Shown: positions 20,497 through 29,080 of the stretch, in pieces
Position numbering within the stretch: the first letter of the stretch is position 1
How the letters are laid out: each line of letters opens with the position of its first letter
Virus record (IMG/VR): IMGVR_UViG_3300035670_000381
Location: 1-45,822 of that record
Source: a virus
Direction: 5' to 3' (one strand)
Length of the DNA stretch: 45,822 nt
Made by a program: the position numbers and the translations under genes
Notes under the pieces: model-generated
Database searches by the model: none
Told to the model about the DNA's origin: nothing
What the model saw: only the letters and a program-made list of their open reading frames with translations

Positions 20497-22994
20497 TCAA
20501 AGAAGCTCCCAATCGTAACTACTTTCTCATGTTTCCATCCAATACATTCTAACACATTTTTGAGTGGTTCAAGAAAAGACTTTTCAAATTGTGTTTGATA
20601 GTCTACATATTTTTCAAGACCAAACTCCTGTGGTAACTCACCGAAGAAACTAATACAGTTCTCGTGAATTGTATTGGGGGTTTTAAGATACATAAACTTG
20701 ATCTTTTCTCCCTCTTGAATAAGTTGATGCTTGTGTTCAATCTTATGTTTTTTGACATAATGATTATAAAGCAGAGCACCTCTTACATGAATGGGGGTTC
20801 CTTTTCTGTAAATTTCTGTGGGGTGACGATACTTTGCCAAATTGTTAACTCCTCTGGGGAAGGCAACTTCTGAATAGGGTCGCTTTCTGGTTTCATCACG
20901 GACAACATTGATGAAATTGATGAGTTCATCATTTGTCTTGCCGATAATAATCTTGAAGGCTTCATACAATTTGTCTCTGAAATATGCCGGAGTTGAAGAT
21001 CTGGCAGTTTCAAGACCCATGATTTTCATCTTCGGGTCGGCATATCTAACACCTTCACTATCCCATACGTTCAAAATGTAACGCTTCTTTGCTGTCCAGA
21101 TGCCACGGTCGGCAATGTTCTCCCGTTTCATCTGCATCTTCTGATCATACGCATTCATATAATCAGCCAGTTCTTGATAGGACTTTTCAATGAAAGGTTC
21201 AATCTGTGTCTGACATGCCTTGTCAAGAAAAGAAACGATCTTTGCTTTCTCTGGCAATTTGTCGCCAAAGACATTTTGAACAAGAGCATCAAGACACAGA
21301 TAAATGCTATCAGTATCAGAAGCAATCACATAATCAACGTCACCAGTCTTCAACACCTTATTTAGATACTGGTTCATTTTGTTCTCGATCCAACGAATTG
21401 AGAGCTGACCAGATAAGGTGATCGCTTCAGCATTTGCTAACTTGTAATAACGAAAGTGCTCGTTACCGATAGCACCATAAGCAGAGTTCAGAGAGATCTT
21501 CTTTGCCATCTGAATATTATTGTATCTGGCAATATCTTTCATGAGTTCCACGGTGGGTGTCTTCTCATACTGCTGTTTGGCAGCAAGCATTTTTTTCTTG
21601 TAGATGACACGACCATCATACATCTTCTGCATCATTTGAGGCAGGAACCCGTGAACGTCTTTGCGATACTGTGCTCCATTAGCGGCGACACAATGATCTC
21701 CCTCAATCTTTACTTTTTTATTCAAAAGATCATCAACGTTTGCTCCAGAGTGTCTCTCGTCTAACAAAGTCTCGGGGGAAATATTGTACTGCATGATCAA
21801 GTGCGGATACAGACTATTAAGGTCAAAAGAAACAACCCAGTCATAAAAACCAGGAATAGGTTCTTTCACATATGCTCCAGCATACTTGGCATCCTTAACA
21901 GCTTCCTTTTTGGGAGGAATAGCAATCTTGCGCTTCAATAGTTCAACAAAAATGTAATTGTCCCACATGCGAACTTGTGAGAAGACATCTTCATAATTTA
22001 CTTTGGCGTCATATGCCATAGTAAACGCCAAATCAAGAAGCTTCATCTTGTCGTCCAATTGATCTACAAGGCGAACGTCATGAATGTTGTATTCAATAAA
22101 CTTCTGCCAGTCGTTCTCATAGAACTCTTTGAATGTATCAAATTCACTGTGATCCAGTTTGTTGGCACCAAGTTCTACAAAAGCAATATGATCAAGACGA
22201 TAACTCTCTTGGTTTGTATAGGTGAATTTTTTATACAACTCAAGATAATCTAATGTAGAAATACCAAGAGTATCTACGGCAAACTGCTTGCGACCTTTGA
22301 TAAAGATCTCTCGTTGAGACACAAGTTTCCAAGGAGAAAGAAGTTTAACGTATTTGTCTCCAAGCAAACGTTCAATGCGATTACAAATATATGGCATGTC
22401 AAACAACTGAACATTCCATCCAGTAATCACGTCTGGATAGTTTGTTTGCCAATAATCAAGAAAAGCAGATAGCATACTCTCTTCTTGACGAAAATGCATG
22501 TAGTCAACCATCGGATCTTTATTATCAAATGGTCTCGCACCCCATACAGTAATGCGACCAGTGAAGCTATCTTTGATAGAGATTGCGAGGATCTCTTGGT
22601 CAGCAGATGCTACATCAGGAAATCCATTCTCTGCTGAAGTCTCAATGTCAATCGTGAATACACGGATCTTGCTACTATCAAACTTAATTTCATCCTCTGG
22701 ATGTTCTTCGGCAATGTATTGATATAGAAATCTGGTGTTGCCGTGAATTTGAAAATCTTCTACTTGATCATACTTTTTTACAAAGTCTCTCGCCTCAGAA
22801 ATAGATCCAAACTTATGTGGTTCTACACAATGACCCTCAAGAGTTCTCCACTCAGAATAATTTTTTGTAGGGAGGTATAACGTAGGATTAAAAGGAACCC
22901 TAACGCTATACCTCGCTTCTGTACTTTTACCACATTCATAACCACGCACCAGCAATCGGTTGCCAGCTTGTTCAACATTAGTGTAAAACTTCAT
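20493..22994 (-). CDS. 43: Family B DNA polymerase
   Basis: 833 aa. Exonuclease motifs: FTIDIETSAENGF (Exo I, about residues 111-123), GWNVQLFDMPYI (Exo II), and a YNIHDVRLV Exo III. Polymerase motifs: DLNSLYPHLI (motif A), KISLNSAYGA (motif B), and YVIASDTDSIYL (motif C). The C-terminal region ends SFFE, without a long tail. It replicates the genome with gp45, gp44/62, gp41 and gp61. It overlaps the upstream Sm-like gene (ATGA). Confidence 0.97.
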   Translation of the reverse strand: MKFYTNVEQAGNRLLVRGYECGKSTEARYSVRVPFNPTLYLPTKNYSEWRTLEGHCVEPHKFGSISEARDFVKKYDQVEDFQIHGNTRFLYQYIAEEHPEDEIKFDSSKIRVFTIDIETSAENGFPDVASADQEILAISIKDSFTGRITVWGARPFDNKDPMVDYMHFRQEESMLSAFLDYWQTNYPDVITGWNVQLFDMPYICNRIERLLGDKYVKLLSPWKLVSQREIFIKGRKQFAVDTLGISTLDYLELYKKFTYTNQESYRLDHIAFVELGANKLDHSEFDTFKEFYENDWQKFIEYNIHDVRLVDQLDDKMKLLDLAFTMAYDAKVNYEDVFSQVRMWDNYIFVELLKRKIAIPPKKEAVKDAKYAGAYVKEPIPGFYDWVVSFDLNSLYPHLIMQYNISPETLLDERHSGANVDDLLNKKVKIEGDHCVAANGAQYRKDVHGFLPQMMQKMYDGRVIYKKKMLAAKQQYEKTPTVELMKDIARYNNIQMAKKISLNSAYGAIGNEHFRYYKLANAEAITLSGQLSIRWIENKMNQYLNKVLKTGDVDYVIASDTDSIYLCLDALVQNVFGDKLPEKAKIVSFLDKACQTQIEPFIEKSYQELADYMNAYDQKMQMKRENIADRGIWTAKKRYILNVWDSEGVRYADPKMKIMGLETARSSTPAYFRDKLYEAFKIIIGKTNDELINFINVVRDETRKRPYSEVAFPRGVNNLAKYRHPTEIYRKGTPIHVRGALLYNHYVKKHKIEHKHQLIQEGEKIKFMYLKTPNTIHENCISFFGELPQEFGLEKYVDYQTQFEKSFLEPLKNVLECIGWKHEKVVTIGSFFE

Positions 22995-23263
22995 TCAGAC
23001 TTTGGCGGATCAACTTTGAGCAGATAGACAGCAAGTAGTTTGCTGTTTGGATTGACAAGTGTGGTGATGTCAGAAGACCTGACAATCACCTCACGATCAT
23101 TTGAATGGCGAGGCCATGGATATATCTCTCCATCACATTCTACCACATATGGTTCCCGTAGAACACAGTCGGGGTCACCTATTGAAGTGGCACCCTCAAC
23201 CTCCTCCACCTGAGAAATAATCCATTCATTCGCTAACTTCAACAGGTTCGCTGTTATCTCCAT
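22991..23263 (-). CDS. Small Sm-like protein, third in tandem
   Basis: 90 aa. Core VLREPYVVECDG then WPRHSNDREVIVRSSDITTLVNP and LLAVYLLKV parallels the C-terminal half of its two upstream neighbours (YPFALSLG...WCPFS...IISVVYPD), suggesting a shortened member of the same Sm-like family. It overlaps the upstream gene by 38 nt and gp43 by 4 nt. Function unknown; perhaps a regulator of replication transcripts. Confidence 0.65.
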   Translation of the reverse strand: MEITANLLKLANEWIISQVEEVEGATSIGDPDCVLREPYVVECDGEIYPWPRHSNDREVIVRSSDITTLVNPNSKLLAVYLLKVDPPKSE

Positions 23264-23609
23264 CCTGTTTTACCTCAAAGAAAAGTTGTTCGTCAGTAAG
23301 TCCGTACTCTTTTAATTTGAGTACATAGTTGTCAAGGATATTATTATCTGGATAAACGACACTAATAATATGATCTCCACTCAGACGATGTTCTTCAATC
23401 GGACTAAATGGACACCACCTTTCATATTGAATAGGAACTGTTCCATCTTCGTTTGGAGTGCCAAGACTTAGAGCAAATGGATACAGCATTCTATATCCAA
23501 CAACATTTTCCTCATCATTTTTGACTTCACCAAACATACACAAAACTCTTTCTGCTGTAGTAAGAGTTACAATACGAATTCCATGATTAGTCTTCAGTTG
23601 CTCTGTCAT
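23226..23609 (-). CDS. Small Sm-like protein, second in tandem
   Basis: 127 aa. An N-terminal strand pair RIVTLTTAERVLCMFGEV, then VVGYRMLYPFALSLG and HIISVVYPDNNILDNYVLKL, gives the five-strand Sm-type pattern; the tail is acidic. It overlaps genes on both sides by 23 and 38 nt. Homologous in layout to the 115-aa gene upstream. Function unknown. Confidence 0.7.
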   Translation of the reverse strand: MTEQLKTNHGIRIVTLTTAERVLCMFGEVKNDEENVVGYRMLYPFALSLGTPNEDGTVPIQYERWCPFSPIEEHRLSGDHIISVVYPDNNILDNYVLKLKEYGLTDEQLFFEVKQDGDNSEPVEVSE

Positions 23610-23934
23610 TTTCTATTTCTCTCTTTTGAGTAATTTTATTTTCATAGGCTTTTTGCAGTCCTGGTTCCGGACTGCTGATTGTCATAACACAATCATACGG
23701 AATTTTAAACATGGTATCTGGAGAATATGGGTTCCACTTACTAAAGCGAACTTGATATTCCATTCCATGTGCTTCTGTTAGATACTGGGGTGTATTGCCA
23801 TCCAGACTTAAAACATAAGGTTCGTCCATCAACAGACAAATTCCTTTTTTATTATCGTCTTCTCCATCAAAGACTTCTTTAAGTTCTGTAATGACACGAT
23901 CACCCGTCTTAAGTGTAACGATTGATACTGCCAT
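23587..23934 (-). CDS. Small Sm-like protein, first in tandem
   Basis: 115 aa. Pattern SIVTLKTGDRVITELKEV, CLLMDEPYVLSLDG, VRFSKWNPYSP, CVMTISSPEPGLQKAYENK. This is the Sm fold signature typical of a family of T4-like cyanophage proteins. A late-type box and a terminator precede it. Whether these proteins bind RNA is untested. Confidence 0.7.
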   Translation of the reverse strand: MAVSIVTLKTGDRVITELKEVFDGEDDNKKGICLLMDEPYVLSLDGNTPQYLTEAHGMEYQVRFSKWNPYSPDTMFKIPYDCVMTISSPEPGLQKAYENKITQKREIENDRATED

Positions 23935-23967
23935 AAGATATTATATGTTTGATATTAGTTTAGCATC

Positions 23968-23992
23968 AAAAAGGGGCACAGTCAAGTGCCCC
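23968..23992 (-). terminator. Intrinsic terminator after hsp20
   Basis: On the minus strand GGGGCAC (23992-23986) pairs with GTGCCCC (23979-23973), followed by TTTTT. Confidence 0.85.
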
Positions 23993-23995
23993 GAA

Positions 23996-24003
23996 TATTT
24001 AGA
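23996..24003 (-). promoter_or_regulatory. Late-type box overlapping the hsp20 stop
   Basis: TCTAAATA on the minus strand at the hsp20 stop codon. A start 6 nt downstream lies inside the 5' arm of the terminator, so the late transcript would pass it. Confidence 0.4.
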
Positions 24004-24403
24004 ACCACTTCTTCCTTTTCTGTTTCTCCGGAAGTTCTTTTCTCAACACAATTGTTAAAAGACCATCCTTAAAATCTACACTCTCAACTTCAACATCCTC
24101 TGCCATCTGCCAGTTACGAGTAAATGATCTTTGAGAAATTCCTTTATGTTGGTACTTGCGTTCTTTATCTTCTTTTGATTTATTAGCAGATACTGTCAAA
24201 ACATGTCGTTCAGTTGCGACTTCAATATCTTCGCTTGTAAATCCAGCCAAAGCGACTTCAAGTATGGTTGTGCCATTGTCTCCGTTAACCACATTGTACG
24301 GAGGATAACTATATCCATTTCCTGCAATAGCTTCCAATCTTCTGAATGTTTCATCGAACCCAATAGAATGCGGTGTATATGTTTCCCAATTAAATGTTAC
24401 CAT
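23999..24403 (-). CDS. hsp20: Small heat-shock protein (Hsp20, alpha-crystallin)
   Basis: 134 aa with AGGA just before the ATG. Alpha-crystallin domain: residues 40-125, including ILEVALAGFTSEDIEV and GLLTIVLRKELPE. N-terminal arm short, C-terminal tail KQKRKKWF. It keeps unfolded proteins soluble and may protect phage or host proteins, including photosynthetic ones. It lies between regA and the Sm-like genes, and a TATAAT-like box is seen at 24460-24455. Confidence 0.95.
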   Translation of the reverse strand: MVTFNWETYTPHSIGFDETFRRLEAIAGNGYSYPPYNVVNGDNGTTILEVALAGFTSEDIEVATERHVLTVSANKSKEDKERKYQHKGISQRSFTRNWQMAEDVEVESVDFKDGLLTIVLRKELPEKQKRKKWF

Positions 24404-24470
24404 TGTCCTAAAAAGCGACGTTTACATGTGACCCGTTAGGCATCACACTATTAATTATAAAACAATTACA

Positions 24471-24496
24471 AAAAATGGGGGTCGTAAAAACCCCCA
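24471..24496 (-). terminator. Intrinsic terminator after regA
   Basis: On the minus strand TGGGGGT (24496-24490) pairs with ACCCCCA (24482-24476), loop TTTTACG, followed by TTTTT. Confidence 0.85.
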
Positions 24497-24509
24497 TCAA
24501 TACTACGGT

Positions 24510-24944
24510 TTATTCACCAACTACCTTTTTTCTACCAATATTATATTTGCTTTCCAAAGTCCATTCGTCTTTTTCTTTGAAAGCAAGTACTTTGATCTGA
24601 TTGAGAGGAGCTAGATCACTAATCTTTTCCGGTGTGACCACAGTAACCAATCCCCAATCGCTAAGTAACTGGATAATACGATTACGGCGTTGAAGATCAT
24701 TTAAAGAAAAGTTTGTGTTCTTCCCGTCAAGGGCAAACAATTCTTTAAAATGAACAATATAATACTTACCTTGCTTATGAAGAATATGGCAAGATTGATA
24801 AATTTTCTTTTCTTTGCGAGAGGCAACTCCAATTCTGGTTAAAGTTTCTCGTACCTTTAGAAAATCATCAGGTTCTCCAAGAAGTACTTCAACCATGTCT
24901 GATTGTTTCCACTGGATTTCAGTTTCTGCGGTCATTCTTTCCAC
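24510..24944 (-). CDS. regA: RegA translational repressor
   Basis: 144 aa; Met4 (24935) is an alternative start. Close to T4 RegA: DDFLKVRETLTRIGVASRKE, IYQSCHILHKQGKYYIVHFKELF, RNRIIQLLSDWGLV, and WTLESKYNIGR at the end. RegA binds the start regions of early mRNAs and blocks their translation. It follows gp62 with a 26-nt overlap, the same order as in T4. Confidence 0.95.
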   Translation of the reverse strand: MERMTAETEIQWKQSDMVEVLLGEPDDFLKVRETLTRIGVASRKEKKIYQSCHILHKQGKYYIVHFKELFALDGKNTNFSLNDLQRRNRIIQLLSDWGLVTVVTPEKISDLAPLNQIKVLAFKEKDEWTLESKYNIGRKKVVGE

Positions 24945-25317
24945 CTTTATCTAACACTTTTTTAATATGATCTAACTGATCCTTTGTGAGAACCCTAAGT
25001 GCCTGTAGAGCTTTATCGTCATTATAACCATAATACTCTTTGACTACATCAAGATAATCAATAGAATCTTTTTTTGCCCAGGGAGAAAATCTTTTCCTTG
25101 GTTTGAGACTATTTAGTAAAAAATCATACTGAAGTTTCTTTGGTAAATGAGAGTTTTTATTCATCTCATTCGCAAACAATATAGTGTCAGTAAAGGAACT
25201 GAGGCAGCGATTAATAATGTATGGCGGATATGCTTTCTCCGCATCAACATCTTCTTCAAGAATGTTTTTCTTTGATTGATTGATGCTGTATAGGTAATCT
25301 TTCAATTGGTATGTCAT
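24919..25317 (-). CDS. 62: Clamp loader small subunit
   Basis: 132 aa. Features shared with T4 gp62: TYQLKDYLYSINQSK start, IINRCLSSFTDTILFANEMN, and KPRKRFSPWAKK in the middle. With gp44 it loads the gp45 clamp on DNA. Position between gp44 and regA agrees. It overlaps the 75-aa gene upstream by 62 nt. Confidence 0.9.
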   Translation of the reverse strand: MTYQLKDYLYSINQSKKNILEEDVDAEKAYPPYIINRCLSSFTDTILFANEMNKNSHLPKKLQYDFLLNSLKPRKRFSPWAKKDSIDYLDVVKEYYGYNDDKALQALRVLTKDQLDHIKKVLDKGGKNDRRN

Positions 25318-25483
25318 TCCAGTGCCTCAAAACTCCAGCAATAATAAAACAGTTAGTAACAAAATACGAAACAAAAATAAGGGTGCGAATAATCGCAACC
25401 CTATCGGATTCTATATCACACCCAGAAGCTTTCTCTCCAAGTGCCTTACACCATAGTCTCCATACTATACGCAACAACTTCAT
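25256..25483 (-). CDS. Small membrane protein, cyanophage conserved type
   Basis: 75 aa. The ATG overlaps the 47-aa gene stop (ATGA). It begins MKLLRIVWRLWCKALGEKA and has one transmembrane helix (RTLIFVSYFVTNCFIIAGVL, residues 33-52), then a cytosolic tail. The tail is encoded within the overlap with gp62. I recall similar small proteins at this place in cyanophages but no function. Confidence 0.65.
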   Translation of the reverse strand: MKLLRIVWRLWCKALGEKASGCDIESDRVAIIRTLIFVSYFVTNCFIIAGVLRHWNDIPIERLPIQHQSIKEKHS

Positions 25484-25623
25484 TTGAATACAGCAGTAAC
25501 ATTCACGACCTTGGCGGTCGGGTTGCGAGCAAGAGCGGTGACACGAGCATCTTGGTAGTTTGCCGCCTCAACGACCTCATCGAAAACACGACCATTGACG
25601 TAGAGTTGAACTTTAATTTTCAT
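25480..25623 (-). CDS. 47-aa hypothetical protein
   Basis: MKIKVQLYVNGRVFDEVVEA at the start; TAKVVNVTAVFK at the end. It overlaps dam by 11 nt and the next gene by 4 nt (ATGA). The fold predicted by eye is a small beta-alpha-beta unit. The double coupling shows it is translated as part of the replication operon. Function unknown. Confidence 0.7.
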   Translation of the reverse strand: MKIKVQLYVNGRVFDEVVEAANYQDARVTALARNPTAKVVNVTAVFK

Positions 25624-26497
25624 AGTTGTAAAGGACGAGTTCCTTGCGTTCTGCTTGATCTATTGTATAGGACCCGACCGACCGCATCGTGTAAGTATGT
25701 GCAAATTCTCCAACTGTCCACTCCTTGAACCGCTCCCTCACGAGGTTGGAGCTATTGTATGAGACCAGTTGAGAGCAAGCAAACTCATCGCAAGTAGTAG
25801 CAAACTTATCGTGATCAAATCCTTTGTGCATTGATCCTTTATTCCCATAGAGATTATCCTTAATGTCGTAAGGAGGATCAAGATAAACAAATACATCTTT
25901 GTAGTTTGATAACAAACTTTCGTATGAATAGTTAGTAATCTTCCAATCTTTAATTAGATTACCATACTCTGGAATTTTCTCAATGTTATTCATAGAGAAG
26001 TTGCTGACACTTGCTTGTCCAGAAAAAGAAGAACTTTCAGTCAGTCCAGAAAAGCTACACTTATTGATAATATAAAAAGCAACCGCACGATAAAAATCTT
26101 CTGCTTCTGGGTGATTGAGTTGGATCTTCATTTCATTGAAGAGTTCTCTACCTTTTTCATAATATGCTTCCAGTTCTGCTGGAGTAGCATCACTTTTGTC
26201 TGGTACATCTCCAAGATCTTCTTTGTATCTTTTCAGACACTCATAGAGTTCTTTTGGATCGTCACGAAGAATAGACCAGAAAGTGTATAGAGGATTATAC
26301 AGATCGTTCACCCAGATTTGAATTCCAGGATAACGCTTGGTAACTTCAAGTGCTACGGAACCACCACCAAGGAAAGGTTCACGAAACTCTCGGTAACCTT
26401 CCAGATCTGGCATAAACTGAAAAAGTTTTGGAAGTGCTCTACTCTTCCCGCCCGGATAGCGCAATGGTGTTTTTAGGGATTTCAAAGTCTGGGGCAT
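25613..26497 (-). CDS. dam: D12-class DNA N6-adenine methyltransferase
   Basis: 294 aa. PLRYPGGKSRAL (about residues 11-22), FREPFLGGGSVAL (about 38-50; AdoMet-binding FxGxG) and VYLDPPYD (about 204-211; catalytic DPPY) are the three motifs of T4 Dam-type GATC methylases. It methylates adenine in phage DNA, possibly to escape host restriction. It is inserted between gp44 and gp62, unlike in T4. Confidence 0.95.
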   Translation of the reverse strand: MPQTLKSLKTPLRYPGGKSRALPKLFQFMPDLEGYREFREPFLGGGSVALEVTKRYPGIQIWVNDLYNPLYTFWSILRDDPKELYECLKRYKEDLGDVPDKSDATPAELEAYYEKGRELFNEMKIQLNHPEAEDFYRAVAFYIINKCSFSGLTESSSFSGQASVSNFSMNNIEKIPEYGNLIKDWKITNYSYESLLSNYKDVFVYLDPPYDIKDNLYGNKGSMHKGFDHDKFATTCDEFACSQLVSYNSSNLVRERFKEWTVGEFAHTYTMRSVGSYTIDQAERKELVLYNYEN

Positions 26498-26681
26498 GAT
26501 ATTTGAGGTACTCTCTAAAAGTAAGTTTCATTTCTTTCTGCGTCATACCACAATGTTTGGCAGCAGCAGGTAAGGTCATTTTAGCACGAAAGAGAGCTTC
26601 ATTTGCTTCTCTCACGTTATCTGGATTTGTTTTTACTGGAACATCATATAGGTCCCATTTACTAATTTTGAATTGGTTCAT
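26439..26681 (-). CDS. Small hypothetical protein between gp44 and dam
   Basis: 80 aa. ATGA overlap with gp44 upstream; its 3' end overlaps dam by 59 nt. NVREANEALFRAKMTLPAAAKH then CGMTQKEMKLTFREYLKY looks like a helix-turn-helix. Possible DNA-binding role; family not recognised. Confidence 0.65.
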   Translation of the reverse strand: MNQFKISKWDLYDVPVKTNPDNVREANEALFRAKMTLPAAAKHCGMTQKEMKLTFREYLKYHAPDFEIPKNTIALSGREE

Positions 26682-27622
26682 TTAAACTCGCAACTCATCA
26701 TAATCTCAGTCAAACAAGCAAGAAGATTAACTTCTTGATCAGGAACAATTGTGATGTCTCGCATGTATTTTGCGATGATCAAAACTGCTTCTGGAATAGA
26801 AGCTGGTTTCAAAACCTCATACAAACTATCATAGACCTTACGCATGATCATACTGGGATCGTTATCCAGATGTTGAACAACCCAGTTCTTCACCGTAGTA
26901 AATTCTTTCTTCTTCAATGAAGTGAGTAGAGTGTCCAGATTGACATCAGCAACATCAACAAGAATAGCGGAACTGATAGCGCCAGTCGCAGCATAACGCT
27001 GGCATTCATTGATGAGACGGCGCCAGTCTGGGTAATATCTTTTGATGAGTTTGGCAAGGACTTTATCTTCATATTCAACTTGTTCGTGGGTGAGAATAGT
27101 TTTAAGACGAGTAAAAAACTCTCCCTGAAGTTGAATTGCCTGATCTGGTTTGATCCTGAAATCCACGACCGTGCATCGGGAATGGAGAGGTTCAATAATC
27201 TTGTTGATGAAGTTACAGGTGAAGATGAAGCGGCAATTGCCATGGAACTCCTCCACGGCGGTCCTGAGGGACAGTTGAACGTCGTTGGTGGTGTTGTCTG
27301 CCTCATCAATGATAACGACCTTGTGGGACGCCCCAGAGGTCAGAGAGATCGTTGTGGCGAACTGACGGACCCGATTGCGTACCGTGTCCAGAAACCGCCC
27401 CTCGTCCGAACCGTTAATGACGATATAGGAAGCCCCGATCTCATGACATAACGCTTTGGCAATTGTGGTCTTTCCGACACCAGCAGTGCCAGTAAGCAGA
27501 AGGTTAGGGATTTCTTCTTGTGCGACAAATCCTTTGAATACATCTTTAATACTTTCAGGAAGAATACAATCCTCAACACACGAAGGACGGTATTTTTCCA
27601 CCCACAAAAACTCTTTACTCAT
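26678..27622 (-). CDS. 44: Clamp loader large subunit (AAA+)
   Basis: 314 aa. Walker A LTGTAGVGKTTIAKAL (about residues 43-58), Walker B KVVIIDEADN, and the sensor region FIFTCNFINKIIEPLHSRC with the SRC arginine finger. It loads the gp45 clamp with gp62. The ATG overlaps the speD stop (ATGA). Confidence 0.95.
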   Translation of the reverse strand: MSKEFLWVEKYRPSCVEDCILPESIKDVFKGFVAQEEIPNLLLTGTAGVGKTTIAKALCHEIGASYIVINGSDEGRFLDTVRNRVRQFATTISLTSGASHKVVIIDEADNTTNDVQLSLRTAVEEFHGNCRFIFTCNFINKIIEPLHSRCTVVDFRIKPDQAIQLQGEFFTRLKTILTHEQVEYEDKVLAKLIKRYYPDWRRLINECQRYAATGAISSAILVDVADVNLDTLLTSLKKKEFTTVKNWVVQHLDNDPSMIMRKVYDSLYEVLKPASIPEAVLIIAKYMRDITIVPDQEVNLLACLTEIMMSCEFK

Positions 27623-27954
27623 TCCAATTCTCGCATAACAATTTGTTTTACAATGTCAGTGGCATTCAGTTCTGCCCTCATATATTCTACACCATCTTCT
27701 GGTCTGGTGTGATCTCCGCAAGTAAAGATGTCACAAACTGCTGTGCCATTCTCTGGCCAAGTATGAATGCTGATGTGACTTTCAGCAAGCATAGCAAAAG
27801 CGGTAACTCCTTGTGGTTCAAACTTATGTGACTTTAAAACAAGCAAAGTAGATTTACAGTACTTTGCTGCTTGATAAAGTACATCTCTGATAAAACCTTC
27901 GTCGTCAAGGTCATCAGCAGCACACCCCTTCAGGGTAAAAAGAATGTGTTTCAA
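27619..27954 (-). CDS. speD: S-adenosylmethionine decarboxylase
   Basis: 111 aa, short prokaryotic class I form. AESHISIHTWPENGT (about residues 57-71) contains the Ser that becomes the pyruvoyl cofactor after self-cleavage, and FTCGDHTRPEDGV has the active-site Cys and His. It makes decarboxylated AdoMet for spermidine. It seems to start with TTG at 27954, with GGAG nine nt upstream; I see no ATG in frame. It sits between gp45 and gp44, an auxiliary metabolic gene inside the clamp/loader cluster. Confidence 0.95.
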   Translation of the reverse strand: MKHILFTLKGCAADDLDDEGFIRDVLYQAAKYCKSTLLVLKSHKFEPQGVTAFAMLAESHISIHTWPENGTAVCDIFTCGDHTRPEDGVEYMRAELNATDIVKQIVMRELE

Positions 27955-27957
27955 TAG

Positions 27958-28623
27958 TCATGGCTCCAACGCAATATAGTATTTAAGGTCCAAATTCTGA
28001 TTTGTCCATTCGGAAATCAAATGTTTGGATATTTTAACAACGTAGTCACCAGGGAACAGACGGATGTTTTCAATCTTAACGTCCAATGAATAATCGCCAG
28101 TACAATCACCAGAAATGGATTGCTCGTAAGTATTGCTGGTATCATTCTCTTTGTCACGAAGGATGAGTTTGATTTGATTGTCTTCGCTCTGGAAAGTCAG
28201 ATCAGGAAGACTATAGACAGCAGATGCTTTTTGAAGAGAAAGAAGATCTTCACCAGTAATGTTGAACTGGATATCAGCACCAGGAAACTTTACATTTTTT
28301 TCCGGAGCTGATTTGAGGGTGATCTCAGGATCAGAAAAATAGTAACGAGCAGACTTGCCGCCACCACGAATATTAACAAAGTCGCTGGAAGAGAATTCCA
28401 GTTCAGGATTGTTAAACAGAGAGATGCCAGAAAGAAACTGACTGAGATCATAAATTGCGAAGTCCATCGGAAATACTTCTTCGCTTGAGAACGCTGCCAG
28501 AATGTTTTCCGCATTGCTGATAGTGCGTACTGTGCTTCCTTCTCGGAATACGATGGAGGAATTGATAGTGGAGAAGTTCTTAAGGACATCAAATGTCTTC
28601 TTAGATAGGATTACTTTACTCAT
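27958..28623 (-). CDS. 45: Sliding clamp
   Basis: 221 aa, the size of T4 gp45. Beta/alpha repeats fit the clamp fold: LSKKTFDVLKNFSTINSSIV, FPMDFAIYDLSQFLSGISLF and the C-terminal LFPGDYVVKISKHLISEW. It forms the trimeric ring for gp43 and also links to late transcription through gp55. Its position next to the loader genes agrees. It is coupled to the DUF3310-like gene by ATGA. Confidence 0.92.
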   Translation of the reverse strand: MSKVILSKKTFDVLKNFSTINSSIVFREGSTVRTISNAENILAAFSSEEVFPMDFAIYDLSQFLSGISLFNNPELEFSSSDFVNIRGGGKSARYYFSDPEITLKSAPEKNVKFPGADIQFNITGEDLLSLQKASAVYSLPDLTFQSEDNQIKLILRDKENDTSNTYEQSISGDCTGDYSLDVKIENIRLFPGDYVVKISKHLISEWTNQNLDLKYYIALEP

Positions 28624-28907
28624 CGGTTGTAGTCTTCACGTGTAGCATTTTTGTCATTGAAGTGTAGAAGGAGCACAGCATAATGTAGCACCTTCATAAT
28701 GTCAAGGCGAGCACTACCTTTCTTGTCATACCGAGAAGCATATTTAAGAATATTGCTACGGCAGAAAGGTTCTCCATCACCACAAGCTGCGATTAGATCC
28801 AAAGTTTGAATTTGGTCATCACCGGCAGAGTAATGCTGTTTGTAAGTGTTCGCAATATAGTCACGCAGTTCTTCAATGATTGCGTCTTCATTGTACTTAA
28901 AGTTCAT
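28620..28907 (-). CDS. DUF3310-like protein
   Basis: 95 aa from ATG 28907 (ATGA overlap with the 58-aa gene); a TTG three codons earlier is less likely. HYSAGDDQIQTLDLIAACG (about residues 25-43) and NILKYASRYDKKGSARLDIMK match DUF3310-type phage proteins. Family function is not established; placed beside the clamp gene. Confidence 0.7.
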   Translation of the reverse strand: MNFKYNEDAIIEELRDYIANTYKQHYSAGDDQIQTLDLIAACGDGEPFCRSNILKYASRYDKKGSARLDIMKVLHYAVLLLHFNDKNATREDYNR

Positions 28908-29080
28908 TCTGTCCAAATGTGTTCAATATTATCATGGTAGCATTCTTCAAGGTTTCCGTCAAGGTCCTTGACAAATAATTTCATACCCTCGCCACCAAGG
29001 ATACGAACGGTCTTGCCGCTTTTGAGAACGGCAAGACTATTCACATAACCGTGAAATTCATCAGAACGGATCGCTGGCAT
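28904..29080 (-). CDS. 58-aa hypothetical protein
   Basis: MPAIRSDEFHGYVNSLAVLK at the start; EECYHDNIEHIWTE at the end. The ATG lies 20 nt before the end of the cobS-like gene and the stop overlaps the next ATG (ATGA). The short beta-rich sequence KTVRILGGEGMKLFVKD suggests a small barrel. Function unknown. Confidence 0.7.
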   Translation of the reverse strand: MPAIRSDEFHGYVNSLAVLKSGKTVRILGGEGMKLFVKDLDGNLEECYHDNIEHIWTE

